DNA of 64,000 nt from Castanea sativa (GCF_040712315.1 NC_134013.1:41030501-41094500); one strand, 5' to 3'; shown: positions 35,240-47,397, counted from the stretch's first letter. Made by a program: numbers and translations. Notes: generated by a model from the sequence alone, not told the origin.

Positions 35240-35504
35240 CACTTTTATGACATCTTTTCTTTTTTTTTCTTTCTTAATTTTGAGATTAAGGATTGTTGTG
35301 ATTTTTTTTAGGACGTCTTTCATTTTGTTTCCTTAAAAAAACACATTTCTAGGTAAAAGGGAAATATCTTCAATAAAAAGTGAAGTAAACAACCGTAATT
35401 GAACAACTCACTGAGGGCAGGGACGGAACCAGGATTCAAATCTTGGGGGAGGGGGGGGGGGCAAAGCTTAAAACAAATTTTCTTATGAAAATAAAAACTA
35501 ACAT

Positions 35505-35760
35505 TTATTTCATATTCAAAAAAATAATACATATAAAATAAATGTTTCTTAAACATTTGATATTATAAAAATGTCAACAAAGTATAACATATAAAATAAG
35601 TATTTCTTAAACATTTCAACACATTTATCAAAATGAAACTCGACACTATTTCATATTCAACAAAATATTACATATAAAATAAGTGTTTCTTAAACATTTG
35701 ATATTATAAAAATGTCAACAAAGTATAACATATAACAGCCCAACAAGTGTTGTATGGCCG
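35505..35760 (+). repeat. Direct repeat, 141-bp spacing
   Basis: ACATATAAAATAA.TGTTTCTT then AAACATTTGATATTATAAAA recur with CATATTC at 35511 and 35652. Just beyond, ACAGCCCAACAAGTG is repeated 51 bp apart (near 35736 and 35787). Confidence 0.75.
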
Positions 35761-35859
35761 TCTCTGACTTGTCTCCCCCAAGATACAACAGCCCAACAAG
35801 TGCTGTATGGCCATTTACTTACCAACGGATATGGTAATTACTCTAAATGTGTTGTCAAG

Positions 35860-36700
35860 TAGGAGGATCCCAGGTGCTGATTCATTTTCAAATTTGACAC
35901 CTCCATCCTTCACCTCCCCTTGCGCACGTATCTGACCCAATATTTGAGACAATTCATGTTAGTCCATTAATCACCACAATTAAAAAGAACAAAATAGTCT
36001 CTCTCCTTTTCAATGTGGGATTAAATATTTTTACTAACTCCTCATCTTCCACATTCACTCCCACATCTTTACATTTATGTTATAACATTTATTTATTTTA
36101 ATTATTTAATATTAAAATGCTCCAAGAATCTCTCATTCATTTTAATATTAAATTTTTAGTTAAAGAGAGATTACCAGGCAAAGATGGGTCACTATGCATC
36201 ATGAAGGTGTACTCTGCATTGAACCTTCACTTAGTAAAACAGGGATCTCAACTCCAGAGTCGTAGTGGTCTCCGACTTGAACTAGGACTGCTTTAGGGAA
36301 ATTGAGTGTCATTGCTTACACATAACAACATAAGTGTTGACATGAGCTTTTATAGCTAGCACTTTACGGCCATGTGCTGATCCCGGTTTCATGAGTGTAT
36401 TTGAGATTAAGTCCAAATCTCATAGGGAGCGGCCCCACCCCCACACTCACATAGGTAAAATTTTGTCAATGGTGCTCCTGTAATTTTGACACCCCACTCA
36501 TACGAGCTACAAATTTCATTAAGATTTTTTTACTTAACCTCTTCACATTACAGGATAAATGCACTTACATCATAGGGATGAACAATTAAAAAATTATTTA
36601 CAAAATAAATAATTAAAAAAATAAATTGTGCATTTCTTACAACCATCGTATGATTCATTTTTCCCATTGAACCCAATTCTCAGAATCTCTGGTCTTTGGG
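35860..36700 (-). mobile_element. Probable 3' untranslated region and LTR of copia element
   Basis: Lies directly downstream (minus strand) of the copia RNase H. It has the AATCCCACATTGAAAAGG phrase (minus strand, about 36027-36008) and a TATA-like AGCTATAAAAGC (minus strand near 36349) often seen in copia LTRs. I see no second LTR or clear TG/CA pair, so limits are approximate. Confidence 0.35.
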
Positions 36701-36982
36701 TTGGGTATCCTCATGCATGGCTCATGATTCTATGGACTTTAGTCTCATCCCCCTCGATGTATTCCAGACTCTATCTTTTGCCAAGGCCTTGATAAATGGA
36801 TCTGCAAGATTATCATTAGATTTAATATAATCCACAGTTATGATGCCACTACTCAAATAAGATCGCACGATATTGTGCTTTCTTCTTATAGGTCTGGATT
36901 TACCATTGTAATAACAATTTTTAACTCTACCAATTGCAGCAGTATTATCACAATGAATTAATATAGGTGGAATTGGCTTTTT

Positions 36983-37768
36983 TCAAAGTGGAATTTCATA
37001 TAACAAATCTCTAAGCCAATTTGTCTCTTCACTAGCTGAAGCTAATGCTATTAATTCAGCTTCCATTGTTGAATTAGCAATTATTGTTTGCTTTTTAGAT
37101 TTCCAACAAATGACGCCACTACCTAAGATAAAAATATAACCGGTGGTAGAGAGAGAATCACCTAACAAAGTATTCCAATCGGCATCACTAAAACCTTCAA
37201 TCACAGCAGGGTACTTTTTATAAAGTAAGTCATAACTTTTGGTACCAATTAAATATCTCATGACTCGCTCAATAGCTAGCCAATGATCTTTACTAGGCTT
37301 GCTAGTAAATCTGCTTAGCACTCCTACTGCATATGCAATGTCAGGTCTAGTACAATTAGTAGCATAATGCAAACTACTAATGATGCTAGCATAATCCTTT
37401 TGATTAAAAATCTCATCATCATTATTTACCGGAAATAAATGAACACTAGAATCAAAAGGAGTAGCTACACTTTTGTGATCATGAAAATTATATTTTCTCA
37501 ATATTTTCTCAACATAATGTGATTGATCAAGATATATTCCATCACATGCTTTTGTAATTTTCATGCCCAAAATAAAATTAGCCTCACCAAGATCTTTCAT
37601 ATCAAAATGACATTTAATCATATTTTTTGTCTCATTTATAACATGCATATTTGAGCCAAAAATCAACATATCATCCACATAGAGGCTAATAATAACATGT
37701 AAATTATTCCATGATTTAAAATAAATACATTTATCATATTCATTTGATTTATAACAATTCTCAATCAT
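36983..37768 (-). pseudogene. Copia reverse transcriptase and RNase H
   Basis: 261 residues open. The RT catalytic motif YVDDMLIFG is at residues about 30-38 and GMKITK with YLDQSHYVEKIL follow. The connection contains SLHYATNCTRPDIAYAVGVLSRF. RNase H begins at GFSDADWN (first Asp) and has STMEAELIALASA (Glu). The N-terminal fingers of RT are only partly readable upstream ([18 protein letters not shown] phrase near 37800). This enzyme would copy the element RNA inside Gag particles. Confidence 0.92.
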
Positions 37769-38110
37769 GCAGGAATCAAACTTTTCATGTCACTGCTTGG
37801 GTGCTTGTTTTAAGCCATATAGGGATTTAATTAGCTTGCATACCTTGCTTTCTTCGTCCAGGCTCTACAAAGCCTTCGGGTTGATCCATATAAATCTCTT
37901 CTTCTAGGTCCCCATTTAGAAAAGCAGTTTTTACATCTATTTGATGAATTTTCAAATCAAAAATCTATAGGCTGCACTATTGATCGCATAACCAAGAAAA
38001 GCACAAGTAGTAGCTTTTATACCTAATTTAGGCATTTTAGGGTCAGTAAGCTTTACATAAGCAAGACAACCCCATACTCTCAAATATCCCAAATTTGGCT
38101 TATGTCATTT

Positions 38111-38985
38111 CTACATCTCAAAAGGTGTGATGTGTGACTTTTTATGTAGCACTCTATTCAAAACATGACATGCAGTTAAAATAGCTTCACCCCAAAAATG
38201 TAAAGGTGCACCAGATTCAATTAACATGGCATTTGTTAACTCAATTAAAGTTCTATTTTTTCTTTCAGCCACATCATTAGAAGCAGGTGAATATGGTACA
38301 GTAGTTTCATGGATAATTCCCAAAGACTGAACAAATGAGTTGAATGCACTTGATTCATACTCACGGCCTCTATCACTTCTTATTCCTTTTATTTTTCTAC
38401 CGAATTGATATTCAACTTCTTTTAAAAAATTTTGAAATTTTCAAAAGTATTACTTTTATTTTTCAACAAATAAATAGTTGTATATTTTGAGAAATCATCA
38501 ATAAAAGTGATAATATATCTATTTCCTCCACGAGTTCAAATTCCTTCAAATTCACATAAATCGGAGTGAATTAATTCAAGCAATTCGGTATCTCTAACAA
38601 CACTTTTATGAGGCATTTTTGTAATCTTAACTTGACTACAAGTTTCACATTTTTCAAAATCTTTTGACAGTCTTGGAATTAATCCTAAAGTACTCATGAT
38701 TCCCACATATCTACTATTTATATGACACAAACGAGCATGCCAAAAATTAATAGAAGAGAGCATATAAACTGAACTGGTAGATGTTTTATTATTCTCAACA
38801 TTCAATTTAAACATTCCATTACAAGCATAACCCTTGCCCACAAATAATCCCTTTTTAGTGATTACATAATTATCAGATTCCATTGTTTGCTTGAAGCCAG
38901 CCTTGTTAAGTAAAAAACTTGACATCAAATTCTTCCTCATGGACGGAGTGTAAAGTACATCTTTCAATGTGGACCGTGGACCCAT
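38111..38985 (-). pseudogene. Copia GAG-pre-integrase and integrase
   Basis: Upstream frame 38985-38536 has GPRSTLKDVLYTPSMRKNL (end of protease) and the HHCC zinc finger WHARLCHINSRY...KCETCSQVK, leading to the integrase start ELIHSDLCE with its first catalytic Asp. The frame then breaks; frame 38323-38111 resumes with ETTVPYSPASNDVAERKNRT (catalytic Glu of the D,D(35)E triad) and FWGEAILTACHVLNR. The middle part (38324-38535) is shifted and carries stops. Confidence 0.9.
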
Positions 38986-39000
38986 CTCATTTGGTTCGTC

Positions 39001-39080
39001 TTCTTGTCATTTTGACCGGACCTTGGGGCAAAAAGTTCGGTTTGTTGTTGTCAGGCACGTGATCTAGCATGTGACCTAAA

Positions 39081-39147
<67 letters not shown>

Positions 39148-39376
39148 CACCTCTTTGATATTGGTTACACGTCCTAAATTAAATCAGATTATTTAAGTAA
39201 CCCAACCTAAAACTACCAAGTCTCAGAGCTTCAGATCAATATATATATATATATTTGATGCAATGGAATATATAACATTTATTATTTATCTTACATAACA
39301 TGGGGTAGTGATTTTAATTTTTCACTTTGATGTGAGAGATCGAGATCGAGATCGATGTTCTATATTTATTTATTCA
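39001..39376. repeat. Spacer with (CT)n-(TA)n microsatellite
   Basis: (CT)n at 39083-39121 and (TA)n at 39121-39146, with a second short (TA)n at 39239-39253. No gene. Confidence 0.85.
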
Positions 39377-39709
39377 GAGTAAAATACTATTTTGGTCTTT
39401 AAACTCTACCAAAATTTTTTTTTTCATTCCTAAACTTTAAGAAATTCATTTTTTGTTTGTAAACTATTGAAAAGTTCATATTTCGTTCTTAAACTATTGA
39501 AAATGTTTTGTTTGTGTCCTTAAACTTTACTAAAAATTTGTTTTTCATCTCTAAACTATTGAAAAAGTTCTTTTTTCACCCTTATTTTTGCCTCTACTAT
39601 TCTAATTTTTTTTTTTACAAAATTTAGGAATGAAAAAAAAACTTTTTAAAGTTTAGGGACAAAAAACAAACTTTTAGTAAAGTTTAAGGACCAAAATAAT
39701 ATTTTACCC
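39377..39709. mobile_element. Mutator-like MITE
   Basis: 333 bp with ends GAGTAAAATACTATTTTGGT and inverse GGGTAAAATATTATTTTGGT, and 9-bp flanks ATTTATTCA (39368-39376) and ATTTATTTA (39710-39718), one mismatch. The interior repeats CTAAACTATTGAAAA-type phrases about every 50-60 bp. Non-coding. Confidence 0.8.
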
Positions 39710-40124
39710 ATTTATTTATTTATTACCTGTTATACAAAAAATAAAAATTCCAACTCAAGTCAAGACCCTAAATAACCATTATTAATTAGTCCACAACATT
39801 CCTTGTTGGAAAGAATAGTAAGCAAAGCTTGTTTATACTATAGTCTATATGGCCCCATGACAATTTGTTCTTGTCTCTAATCAAGTGAGTATATTTGTGT
39901 TTTTGACTATGAGTACTGTATGTTTCAAAAGCATGCGTGTGCACGTGTACTTGTAGGCTCTAATTAACAACTCAGTTACAAAATAACTGTTATATATATA
40001 GCATCCGATCTGTACGTACACTTTTGTCTATATATATTGCTCAATTTTATAGATCCACTTAATTGGTTCGGACTATTGATTTGCAATTGCAATGAAAACC
40101 TTCAGATCAGCTTCTTAACTTCTT

Positions 40125-40143
40125 CTTTCTCAAAAAAAAAAAA
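40125..40143 (+). mobile_element. Ultra-short LINE-tail insertion 3
   Basis: CTTTCTC plus 12 A, flanked by perfect 16-bp duplications AGCTTCTTAACTTCTT at 40109-40124 and 40144-40159. Confidence 0.9.
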
Positions 40144-40729
40144 AGCTTCTTAACTTCTTAAAACAACCAAAGTGATTAAATATTATATTGTTATTAAAAC
40201 AAGAAATGATATGTTTACAATATCTTATTCTATTGGAGCAAACATCTTATTCTAGTATAAACTTGGAGAATCATTTTGTATTTGTTATTTTTCGTAAATG
40301 AGACAGAATAAATATGTGAAATTAGACTTGGAAGATTGATTTGGAAGTGATAGTCCGTATAAGCATTAACAAAACATAAAAAAAAAAGAAAAAAAAAGAA
40401 TGTTATTTGTTGTTCAGTTCTTTGTTTAGTCAACAATTAACAATTGTGTTTGGTAGAAGAGCCCTTTGCCAAAACATTCATTACTCATCAACTCTAGGGC
40501 GGTCCATTTGAAATTAGGTATGAAATTTTAAGTTCTATCCTAACTATATATGCTTTTATATTGTAAAATGGATCATGAAGCATTAACTCCTTTATTAATT
40601 TATGTATGTTTTTTTTTTTTCTTTTTTTTTTTAAGTTATGCCAATAATAAGGTTAGGGATATAACCTGAGAATCTCATCCTCAATCTTATAGATGCTAAT
40701 TAATTAAGTTTGAGGACATATAAATTTTC

Positions 40730-40930
40730 ACTCTTCATAATGTGACCTATTATAATTGGTGTACGGATTAAAGTGATATTAAGAATAAGTCCATATAAAA
40801 ATGATGATTCATCAATCAATTCAACTGGTCACTATTCATAATGTGACCTATTATAAATTGGTGTATAAATTAAAGTGATATTAAGGATTAGGTTATATAA
40901 AAATGATGTTCCTTAGCTTCAATCAACTCA
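40730..40930 (+). repeat. Tandem duplication, about 101-bp unit
   Basis: CATAATGTGACCTATTATAA starts at 40736 and 40837; both are followed by TTAAAGTGATATTAAG and ATATAAAAATGATG. Confidence 0.85.
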
Positions 40931-40934
40931 ACAA

Positions 40935-41045
40935 ATTATTAGATTAATTAGTAAAAAATTTTGTTGTCAAGTAAGAAATTTTAGGGTTCAAACTCAGTTT
41001 ACAATAAAATTAATATCTTAGTTTGATAGGATCAAAATTATATAT
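40935..41045 (+). mobile_element. Decayed tRNA-derived SINE, copy 3
   Basis: ATTAATTAGTAAAA (A-box region) and GGGTTCAAACTC (B box, 40984-40995) with the spacing and interior of the SINEs at 15864 and 18492. No target duplication seen. Confidence 0.5.
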
Positions 41046-41879
41046 ATAACATTGTGTCATTGTATTCTACTCTAATGATTTAGGCACAACTAAAGAGAGA
41101 CCACTGAAGTGACCCTTTTCTATTAATTAATTGGATTAGTTAAGAATAAACTTGTTTTAAAGTCTCCGTCATTTGACCTTTTCTCTTTAAGCAAATTCAC
41201 TTTTGACACATGGAAGCTGGCAAAAGTTAGCGTGGAAATAATCACTCTTTGATTATTTATTAAAGGCATAAAATACAATATAGTCGTATGAGTGGGGAAA
41301 AAACTGGAAAGTGGGAATTATTTTTTTCCACATGATATATAAGAAGACAAAAGAAAGGGAGATTAATTTTAGAAAGAAAAAAAAAAAAAAAAAAGCTGAT
41401 GTGAGGGGTATCGGGATCTGTATTATTAAAGGTTTATTTGTGAGAGAATGGGGGGATATCTGATTATTTATTTCAATGAAAGAAAGACCGAAGGATTTTT
41501 TTTTTTTTTAAATAATCTACTGAGATATGTCTTTTGCTTGTCTCCCAAGATTATTCCTTTTCTTTAGTTCACATGATTTTGTTACAATATTTATGCACTT
41601 GTTTTAACATTTAATTCTAAACTAATATATTGCCATGTTCTTCTTGTTAATCTAAATTAATTACTTGAGTTTTTTACTTTTTCATCTATCTTACGAAATT
41701 TCTTAAAATTCATTAGGGTAAAACTTAAGTACAGTATTTAAGTATTATTCTTTAAGTTTCTATTCTAAAATTCAACCATATAATTATATTTAACTAAAAA
41801 TATACTTCTATTAGAAAAAAAAAACATATGACTAAATTAAAAAAAAAAAATGTAAAAAACAACATTTAAGGACTAATAC

Positions 41880-41882
<3 letters not shown>

Positions 41883-41930
<48 letters not shown>
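41883..41930. repeat. (TA)n microsatellite
   Basis: About 24 TA units. Frames through it are artefactual Tyr/Ile repeats. Confidence 0.97.
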
Positions 41931-41935
<5 letters not shown>

Positions 41936-42848
41936 CAGAGGAAAAAAGTGAAAAAAAAGACCATACGATCCTAGAGAGAAAGTAAGAACGGTAAACTTTA
42001 GGAATGATTGTGTTACATATAATAAAACAAAACCATGTTTGGATAAGATTGATTGGATGCTTTGAAATGCGTGCACGCAAGGCCGAAAAGAGCAACATGT
42101 TGATGATTGAAGTTGAAGTCATAGAGCCAAAGCCAGGAAATACCTTACCCTAACGCCCCAAACAGCCAAATTCATGAATTAGGATCAAAATTGGTATTAG
42201 TCTATTATTGTTGTATATTTTTTTTCACTACTCTAAAATGTTCGATTATTAATTAACAAGATATTGCGAGTAATATAATCCACAACAGTGAACTATTATT
42301 TAAGATTTTCTGATAATATGATTTTAATCTTCTGAAAATTTGATCTTTATGGTTTTGGTGTTGATAAAATAGCAACCATTCTTTGATTTTTTAGAATTAC
42401 TGCAACAATTTCTTTATATTCGGTAAAGGTGGCAGCTCGTGAAGCTGTGATAAAGACAAAAGGTTACGGATTTTATTTTGTTTGTGCTGTTGCAATTTAT
42501 ACTTGGTTAATGAAAATTTTGCTAAGAAAATTTATACTATTTTTAAACGACATTAAAATGGTTTCAAATGATTTGAAGTAATTTTAAATTAAAGGATACT
42601 TTGCACAAAATTAAGTATATTATATTATTATTAAATAGACCATTCACTTATTTTTTCGACACAGAATATTGCAATTTTTTAGTAACAAAAATAAACATAA
42701 CCATCACTTCTAGACTCATTAGCACTAAATAACATGGCAGCTTTTGTTATTAATTTCTTTGCTAGTTTGTTGTCATCTTATCTACTATAGACAACGGCGA
42801 TTAAAGCCAACTTTGTGTGTTAAAAATGTAACAGAAAACTCAAATACA

Positions 42849-42850
<2 letters not shown>

Positions 42851-42887
<37 letters not shown>

Positions 42888-42889
42888 TG
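42851..42889 (-). mobile_element. Ultra-short poly(A) insertion 4 (minus)
   Basis: 36 T plus GTG (minus strand CAC then 36 A), flanked by perfect 14-bp duplications AACTCAAATACAAG at 42837-42850 and 42890-42903. Confidence 0.9.
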
Positions 42890-43169
42890 AACTCAAATAC
42901 AAGCTGAATGGGCTTTTCATCAATTTCATGTTACATATATTTTTTTTTTTATCCCTCAGTCTTCAACTTAACCTCTTGTTTATCATATTACACAAAACTG
43001 TCTGCACCTTTTCAGTTAATTTTCATAATGACTAATTTTTCTCAACTTATTTGAAAAAAAAATTAATAAAAAAAAAAAGTTAATATGCGAAAAATTAAGT
43101 ATATAAATAATTCAATTAATTACCTTATTTTTTCTTATTAAAATGTAGCAATCCAGAATGAGTAATTTA

Positions 43170-44253
43170 GGACAAAGTTTAGCTACAAAATTGGTTGTAG
43201 CCTATGTCTACAACCTTACTTAATATCTTTTTATTAGATGTGAATTTTGACAAATTAACCATTAGATTACATTTTCTTCTTATATCCTCCATGCTTGCAA
43301 AGTTTCTAGAAAATTAAAGATCAATAGCTATGCCATCAATAAATTGTTTAAATTGCAAATTTTTGTAGTTTAAAATTATACATAAAATATAAGCTTATAA
43401 ATTGTGGGGGGTAAAAGGACCCAAGTGGGCCTATGGGCCTTTGGGCTGTAACATGAAGGGCCGACCTGTTCCAGGATTAAACTCTATGAGTTGGCCCATA
43501 CGCCGAGGATCGGAGGATACAGCCGAGGACGAGTTTCTCCTCGAACAAGCCCTAGAGAATTCAAAGTTTCATTATGAAGGTCAAAGCACAACTCTGAAAA
43601 GACCAGTGGTTAAAAGGGGACATCCTGAATCTTCTAGATGCACCAGTATTAAAGAAAATATCAAGAGTAAAGGCTGCCACCTCCGCATTAAAGGCTCTGC
43701 ACCTACCTCCCTGGCCGCATTAATGGGGAGGTGACCCCTGAACAGTGAGGTGAAAACTTCTAGTCAATGTTCAAAATGTATCAGGGAAGGAAGTATAAAA
43801 GGGGGGTAAAGGCCAAAGAAAGGGGGGATCAAAAAACAAAGAAAGAAATTAAGAGATTGTAATCTTAAAGGAAGAAAGAGAAATAAAAAAAGAAGTAGTC
43901 CTCGGCTCAAGTCCGAGGAGATCATTTTGTCATTATCGTTCGTTATTTACTTGTGTTTATTTATAAAAAGTTTGTTATCAAGCTCCCAGTACTTCTAACC
44001 TATGTTTCAAGCCCACACTCTACAAATTTTTATTGTTTAAGGCTCATTGGGCCTAAGCCCGTGATTGTCTTTGGGTCCAGGTGCAATTGTGCACTTATAT
44101 AAATCATATAGTAAAATTGGTATAAAATTTTGACATGTGTATTAAGAGCTTAAAGCACATGCAATTCAACTGTTTAAATCTCAAAATATGTAGTAATGTT
44201 AATATTTTTAAAGAATGTTGTAGCCTAACCAATTTTGTAACTAAATTTTGTCT
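43170..44253. mobile_element. MITE family G, copy 2, split by solo LTR
   Basis: Ends GGACAAAGTTTAGCTACAAA and inverse AGACAAAATTTAGTTACAAA, with a perfect 9-bp duplication AGTAATTTA at 43161-43169 and 44254-44262. Without the LTR at 43403-44099 and its 5-bp repeat it is about 380 bp, like the copy at 33836-34229. The 9-bp duplication suggests a Mutator-type origin. Confidence 0.85.
43403..44099 (+). mobile_element. Solo LTR, family H, copy 2 (inside MITE)
   Basis: 697 bp, TGTGGGGGGTAAAAGGACC to TTGTGCACTTATA, with perfect 5-bp duplications TAAAT at 43398-43402 and 44100-44104. TATA box GTATAAAAGGGG at 43793-43804. About 90 bp shorter than copy 1 at 25726, by deletions in the middle. Confidence 0.95.
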
Positions 44254-44472
44254 AGTAATTTATATATCCAATCAAATAAGATGCTCACAATAGTTTTTCA
44301 AAAGTTGGCATAAATTCAAACTTAGATATAAATTTATTATATGTATCTACTTATTATTATTTTTTAAATGGAACTCATTAGAGTAAATTTTTTGCATCCA
44401 AAACACTCCAAGTGGGATTTTGATAAATTTGGACTTGTCCTAGGTTAAAAATTGAAATTGACTTTAAGAGTC

Positions 44473-47392
44473 TGTTGGGAAGATGATAATTCGAGACTTT
44501 AAATGAGGAATTAATCTATAGACACTCAATTTTGCACCCATAATTTAATATTGGAAGATGGCTAAAATGACTATTTCATATACCCAAAAATCATAATTGC
44601 ATTATATGCATTAATTCATTCATTGCATATCTTAAGAGTGATCTTGAGATTCTAACGGTTGCGATAGTATGCCCGATTCTCAATTCAGACTGTCGGTTTG
44701 AAAGATATCACAAAGTCAAATGTTTACAGTTTGCATGCATTTTATTTAGGTGAAACCGATCATGTGTGATTAATTTAAATTAATTCTGATTGGTTAAAAA
44801 ATTAAAATTAATTAAATAATTTTGTGATTGGTTGTTGGTTTTTGTCAAAAATAAGTCTGCTTGCATGGGAATAAAATGGATAATCAGATTACAAGGGAAT
44901 TTTTGATAATTAAATCTTTTTATAATATTTATCTATTAGATAATTATTGTTTTAAAAACCTGATTATCAAACTAAAAAGGGATTAATTTTAGAATATGAG
45001 TTAAAAACACATCTAGGTGTAATTCCCGACTCATAAAATCCTAAAAATAGTCCAAATTGAATCAAAATTGGAAGTGGGGCTCGACACATGGGATGGCCAA
45101 TCGGCACTCTTGGAGTGCCAATTAGCACATGGGCAAGTGTCGATCGATACTTGCCACCGATCGGCACTTCCCAAGTGTCAATCGGCACAACTCCAAGGTC
45201 CGGCTTGGAAATCCTCTAATTAAGCTAGAACACATTTATTTCGAATTTTTGGGGATAAGGACGCAATCTAATTTGTATCTGATCCTATTCAACTTATTTT
45301 TCAAGCATCCAACCTCTATAAATAGGGGAAAAACATTAGAAATCAAGGCATTTTTTTTTTCTTATTTTTTTTTTCTTTTTTTGACTTCTCTCTCCCCTTA
45401 CATTAAAGAAGTTTTGGAAGCCTTGCTCTAGAAACTTCTTTTTTTATTAACAGGCTTCACTTAAACCCTTAAAAAATTGTTTCTCTTTGAAGAACTTTTT
45501 CCTTGAGGATTAAGTTCATGCAGGTATTACTCTAACTTTGTTTCCATAACATGTTTTCATATACGTTTTAGTTTCCATGGATATGGTGATTTCTTTTGTG
45601 TTTAAATAATCATGTTTCTCATATGTTATCACACGTTTTCTTTTGTTTTAAAAAAAAATCACATGATTAATTGATGAGCATGTCTAGATCTAGGGTTGAA
45701 TATTTCCTTAGAATTTTAGATCTGCATTTTTTCATTGTGTTTTTCTTAAAATAAAATAAAATTTGCAATTTTTCTCCATGTTAAAAAAAAAAAAAAAAAG
45801 GTCTACATTTTTTCTCTTTGTTTCTTTTTCAAAGTAAAACCAGATCTGAATTTTATTCATAAAGTTTGATCTAAATTTTATTAATAAAATCTAATCTGAA
45901 TTTTCCAAATAAAAATCTGCCATGTTTTCAAATAAAAAACCAGACATGAATTTCCCAAACAAAAATCTGCCATGTTTTTAAATAAAAAAAATCAGATCTG
46001 AATTTTCCAAATAAAAATCTACCATGTTTTAATAAAAAAAACACCAGATCTGCATTTTTCCAAATAAAAATCTGGTCTATTTTTAATAAAAAATCTAATC
46101 TGAATTTTTAAAAAATAAAAATCTGACTATTTTTAAATTAAAAACTGCGTCTTTTTTTCTTTCACAAAAAATTTGTGTTTTCAAAGAAAAATCTGTTTTT
46201 TTCCTCATATTTAAAAATCCTCGCCAGATCTGAATTTTAATTTAAGATCCATTCTTTTTTTTCTTTTATGGGAACTAAAAATTAAATTTTCCATTAACTA
46301 TTTTCACCAAAATTTTTCACACAAAATAAACTGGCAGATCTAAGGTTCTTGAATAGAAGTTTAACTCTAGGTCTAGGATTTGACATAGCATCTGTTGCAT
46401 AACATTTTTCATACTTTGAATATGGGTATCTAATGGTCACCAAGAGTCTAGAAGACTAGACCCTGTCTGGGCAGGGTAGGTGCTTAAAACCTTCCTATCC
46501 TGTAACCTAGCCCCGAATTTTGGAATTTTAGGTGAGTAGATCTAGTGCTTTTATTTTATTTTTGATAGATTGTATCTAAGACCAAAGCCCTATAAAGATA
46601 TTCTACCAAGTTGTATTTGTATAATCAATTAATGACATTTGAGGTATTTTTGGACATGTGTGAATTTGTCTTTTATTTTTTCTTATTTTTTCATAAAAAA
46701 TAAGTGGTGACTCTAAACATGATCCTGAAAAGGAGAGATGCTGATGCCTAACCCCTTTTCTGAGAGCGCCCTTAGTTTTTCCAATCTCTCACACTAACCT
46801 ACAGTTGAACCCTTACTCTAATCTCCAATTAGAGTTGATCTTGTAGAGACTTCTTCAATGCACATATCTCCAATCTGTGACTAACTCCAGCAACTTGAAG
46901 TTTGTTGATGGATACAAAGTTCTTCACCACACACTTGTAAAATTGAATGCAACTTGATTAGAAAATCCTAAAGCGCATAGGAATGCAATATCTTCACAAA
47001 AAGCATGTAGATTCTTTATGTATGTCTTTGTGTATGATGACGACTGCAATATAAAGTTTTTATATCATCTAGTAGGTTAGAGAACAAAACCCTTGAAAAT
47101 TCTTGTCACCATGGACCGAAAATCAGATCTGAGATTTCAAAATCAACGAAGCTCAATGGATTGAGAGGTATGAAGAGGTATCGAGAATCATTAATTTTTG
47201 ATAGATAAAGGTATCGAGATAAGTGTCAAGATCCCAATTATAAGCTTTTTACCACTAGTTTCTTTGTGTAGTCTTCATGTCTTCAATACCACCACTAGAT
47301 ATACTTCTTTAAAGTACTTTATGATACCTTTGAATTCACTTAGATCTACCCAAATACAAGTAAATTGAGTTTTATCATAAGATATGCCACCC

Positions 47393-47397
<5 letters not shown>
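44473..47397 (-). mobile_element. Old family E-like LTR, split by LTR A
   Basis: Read on the minus strand: TGTTAGGGTGGCATATC at 47397, then TTACTTGTATTTGGGTAGATCTA, GTGAAGAACTTTGTA, CTTCAAGTTG and AGTCAC, all collinear with the family E solo LTRs but diverged, down to 46794. After the inserted LTR (44517-46793) the last part reads ...ATCTTCCCAACA ending at 44473, matching the E end TTTCCCAACA. Flanking 5-bp repeats do not match, so limits are by alignment only. Confidence 0.6.
44517..46793 (+). mobile_element. Solo LTR, family A, copy C
   Basis: About 2277 bp, collinear with 3125-5410 over its length: start TAGACACTCAATTTTGCACC (44518 on), TATA box CTATAAATAG at 45316-45325, CAGATCTG motif region 45840-46230, TCTAGAAGACTAGACCCTG near 46446, end CTCTCACA at 46793. 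No primer site or gag follows. The flanks TAATC and TAACC are only an approximate duplication. The first two bases are TA rather than TG. Confidence 0.75.

Larger units (their letters stand above)
36730..39000 (-). mobile_element. Copia-type LTR retrotransposon, 5' truncated
   Basis: Minus-strand Ty1/copia pol in the family order: GAG-pre-integrase zinc finger, integrase, reverse transcriptase, RNase H. Gag and the 5' LTR are missing; similarity stops near 39000. Several stops and short losses lie between the pieces. The 3' end includes the usual ARDKVWNTSRGM-like phrase (AKDRVWNTSRGM, about 36770). Confidence 0.9.
39710..42836. other. AT-rich spacer
   Basis: No gene seen. Holds a poly(A) micro-insertion, a tandem duplication, a SINE relic and a TA microsatellite listed separately. 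Confidence 0.55.

Noticed and set aside
41832..42122. Frames with Tyr/Ile repeats
   Set aside because: Translation of the (TA)n microsatellite.
43402..43734. 110-codon plus-strand frame
   Set aside because: Lies in the solo LTR; not open in the other copy at 25726-26513, no motif.
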